Part shown: piece by piece, positions 62,052-64,000 of the stretch
Layout: each line of letters starts with the position of its first letter
How positions within the stretch are numbered: position 1 is the stretch's first letter
Source: Streptomyces antibioticus
GTDB taxonomy: Bacteria > Actinomycetota > Actinomycetes > Streptomycetales > Streptomycetaceae
DNA: 64,000 bases
Reading direction: 5' to 3'
NCBI RefSeq assembly: GCF_001514065.1
Contig: NZ_KQ948434.1
Coordinates: 124,001-188,000, forward strand
Made by a program: the position numbers and the translations under genes
The notes under the pieces: model-generated
What the model was told of the DNA's origin: nothing
The model's input: the letters and a program-made list of their open reading frames with translations, nothing else
Database searches by the model: none

Positions 62052-64000
62052 GTGCAGGGACGTTTCAAGAGGGATGGCAGTGCTTCGGCCAAGCCGGAGC
62101 CGCAGGGCGGGACTGCCCCCAGCAATGGCAGCTCCTCGCCCCAGCACGCCCAGAACCCGGGCCAGGTGGCGTCCGGCGACGGAGGCGCGCGCCCCGGCGC
62201 GGCGCCCTCCGGGGCCCCGAACCCCACCGCCCCGACGGTCAGGCCGCCGAAGGGCCCGAGCGGACCCGGCTCGCGAATAGCGCTGCGCAACTGGCGTATC
62301 TCCACGCGCCTGGTGTCACTGCTCGCGCTGCCCGTCGTCGCGGCCACCTCGCTGGGCGCCCTGCGCATCAGCGACAACGTCAACGACATCCAGCAGCTCG
62401 AGAACATGAAGCTGCTGACGGACATGACCAAGCAGGCCACGGCCCTGGCCGAGGCGCTGCAGAACGAGCGTGACCAGTCGGCCGGCCCGCTGGCGCACGG
62501 CTCCAGCGCGAGCGACCTCACCATCAAGGGTCTGCGGGACAAGACCGACAACGCCATCGACGACTTCGTCGACTCCTCGGAGGAGATCGGCGACCAGGGC
62601 AACGGCCTGCAGGGCATCCGCGACAACGTGGTGCTTCTGGTCGGCAGCCTGCGCTCGATCGAGAAGGTCCGCAACAACGCGTACGAGGCCCGGGACAACT
62701 CCACGCAGACCGTGGAGGCCTACCACCGCCTCATCACGCAGCTGCTGGACCTCTCGCAGGACATGGCGCAGGCCACCAGCAACCCCGACATGATCCAGCG
62801 GACGCGTTCCCTGGCGGCCTTCTCCGCCGCCAAGGAGTACGCCTCCATCCAGCGCGCCGTTCTCGCCGCGGCCCTGCCCGCGAACAAGACATCCTTCGGT
62901 GACCTCTCGGAGAACGACCGGCTGTACGCCCAGTCGGCCCTCACGAGCGAGGAGGCCGAGCTCAAGAGCTTCCAGTCCATCTACGGCAAGACCGGCGCCG
63001 TGGAACTGCTGGAGCCCATCGGCGACAACAACACGACGATCCAGTCCGCCGACACCTACGCCAGCCGCGCCCTGGACTCCACGAACGGTCTGGAGAACCT
63101 GGACAAGCGGTCGTACAGGGACTGGCTGGACGACAGCTCCACCAAGATCGACCAGATGGGCAAGATCGAGAGCACCCTGCTCGAGCAGATGGAGCAGAAG
63201 GCCCGCGAGCTGCGCAACGAGTCGGAGAGCGAAGCGATCGTCTCCGGTGCGCTGATCCTGCTGGTGCTCGGTATCTCGCTCGTCGGCGCCTTCGTGGTGG
63301 CCCGCTCCATGATCCGCTCGCTGCGCCGGCTGGAGGAGACCGCCACCAAGGTCGCCACCGACCGTCTGCCCGAGCTGGTCAAGCAGCTGTCCGAGTCCGA
63401 CCCGCAGGACGTCGACACGTCCGTGGAGTCGGTCGGTGTGCACTCGCGCGACGAGATCGGCAAGGTGGCCGCGGCCTTCGACGACGTGCACCGCGAGGCG
63501 GTCCGCCTCGCCGCCGAGCAGGCCCTTCTCCGGGGCAACGTCAATGCGATGTTCACCAACCTCTCGCGTCGCTCCCAGGGTCTTATCCAGCGTCAGCTCT
63601 CGCTCATCTCCGAGCTGGAGTCGCGTGAGGCCGACCCGGACCAGCTGTCCTCGCTGTTCAAGCTCGACCACCTCGCGACCCGTATGCGCCGGAACGGTGA
63701 GAACCTTCTGGTCCTCGCGGGTGAAGAGCCCGGCCGCCGCTGGACCCGTCCGGTCCCGCTGGTCGACGTGCTCCGTGCCGCCGCCTCCGAGGTGGAGCAG
63801 TACGAGCGCATCGAGCTGGCCGCCGTGCCGACCACCGAAGTGGCCGGCCGGGTCGTCAACGACCTCGTGCACCTCCTCGCCGAGCTGCTCGAGAACGCGA
63901 CCTCGTTCTCCTCGCCGCAGACCAAGGTCAAGGTCACCGGTCACGCGCTGCCCGACGGCCGGGTGCTCATCGAGATCCACGACACCGGCATCGGCCTCTC
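62052..64000 (+). CDS. cvnA1: Conservon sensor kinase CvnA1 (3' end missing)
   Basis: About 649 codons visible, starting GTG at 62052 (VQGRFKRDGSA) with AGAGG upstream; open to the right edge. An 80-residue disordered head rich in Pro, Gly, Ala and Ser is followed by a membrane helix (STRLVSLLALPVVAATSL), then a nitrate/nitrite-sensing (NIT) domain of about 290 residues. A second membrane helix (GALILLVLGISLVGAFVV) and HAMP follow. The kinase domain shows NLSRRSQGLIQRQLSLI in the DHp place, then the ATPase N-box LLAELLENATSFSSP and the start of the G1 box DTGIGL. Conservon kinases signal to Cvn B-C-D proteins, expected just outside the window. Confidence 0.9.
   Translation, partial: MQGRFKRDGSASAKPEPQGGTAPSNGSSSPQHAQNPGQVASGDGGARPGAAPSGAPNPTAPTVRPPKGPSGPGSRIALRNWRISTRLVSLLALPVVAATSLGALRISDNVNDIQQLENMKLLTDMTKQATALAEALQNERDQSAGPLAHGSSASDLTIKGLRDKTDNAIDDFVDSSEEIGDQGNGLQGIRDNVVLLVGSLRSIEKVRNNAYEARDNSTQTVEAYHRLITQLLDLSQDMAQATSNPDMIQRTRSLAAFSAAKEYASIQRAVLAAALPANKTSFGDLSENDRLYAQSALTSEEAELKSFQSIYGKTGAVELLEPIGDNNTTIQSADTYASRALDSTNGLENLDKRSYRDWLDDSSTKIDQMGKIESTLLEQMEQKARELRNESESEAIVSGALILLVLGISLVGAFVVARSMIRSLRRLEETATKVATDRLPELVKQLSESDPQDVDTSVESVGVHSRDEIGKVAAAFDDVHREAVRLAAEQALLRGNVNAMFTNLSRRSQGLIQRQLSLISELESREADPDQLSSLFKLDHLATRMRRNGENLLVLAGEEPGRRWTRPVPLVDVLRAAASEVEQYERIELAAVPTTEVAGRVVNDLVHLLAELLENATSFSSPQTKVKVTGHALPDGRVLIEIHDTGIGL

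Overview
The window is chromosomal DNA of a Streptomyces. The GC content is very high, GTG starts are common, and it encodes lineage-typical proteins: NsdA, an HU protein with a lysine-rich tail (HupS), NdgR, a conservon (cvn) sensor kinase, SipW/X/Y/Z signal peptidases and a NIT-domain histidine kinase. From memory, the gene order follows the Streptomyces coelicolor stretch from the sip cluster (about SCO5596-5599) to cvnA1 (about SCO5544). I could not run a comparison. Most of it is conserved core chromosome. The clearest accessory insert is an Hsp90-like/TPR gene pair between recG and the DhaL-domain gene.

Layout. 1-6.1 kb (minus): rpsP-khpA-rimM-trmD-rplS translation operon, followed by sipW-sipX-sipY-sipZ (sipZ runs off the left edge). 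6.3-8.4 kb: a SprT-like protein and a methyltransferase. 8.4-16.3 kb (minus): ftsH, ffh, glnD, glnK and amtB, with a GlnR box before amtB. 16.6-23.2 kb: nsdA, an orphan prim-pol protein, ftsY, a luciferase-like flavin oxidoreductase and glcP. 23.3-28.0 kb (minus): smc, a small coiled-coil protein and acylphosphatase. 28.2-30.6 kb: a membrane CAP-domain protein and a divergent WrbA-like/HxlR redox pair. 30.5-37.8 kb (minus): a DUF177 gene, rpmF, rnc (absB), mutM, then a DivIVA-like gene, coaD, rsmD and recG. 38.0-42.8 kb (plus): the Hsp90-like ATPase and a 982-aa TPR protein with overlapping stop and start codons. 42.8-52.5 kb: a DhaL/FakA-like gene, rpmB, thiL-thiD, an Lrp-type RAM protein, a DUF3515 lipoprotein, ddlA, gpsA, plsC, cofC, a small beta-rich protein and hupS. 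52.6-57.4 kb: a small conserved gene, leuD-leuC with divergent ndgR, then a DUF4188 gene with divergent merR. 57.5-58.0 kb (minus): five tRNA genes (Gln, Glu, Glu, Gln, Glu). 58.1-64.0 kb: a HAD hydrolase, gltX, a FAH-family hydrolase, a 61-aa protein with a repeated NPRRT motif, and the 5' part of cvnA1.

Functional themes. Protein biogenesis and export dominate (ribosomal proteins, KhpA, RimM, TrmD, Ffh, FtsY, four signal peptidases, FtsH). Nitrogen sensing is an intact amtB-glnK-glnD operon. Several known developmental or antibiotic regulators lie here: NsdA, AbsB, NdgR, HupS and the conservon. The main novelties are the Hsp90-like/TPR module, a dispersed intergenic repeat that is read in frame inside the Smc hinge, a recurrent 14-mer palindrome core that encodes Ala-Arg-Ala-Arg with uncommon codons, a long out-of-frame sipX/sipY overlap, and several clean operator-like palindromes in divergent intergenic regions.
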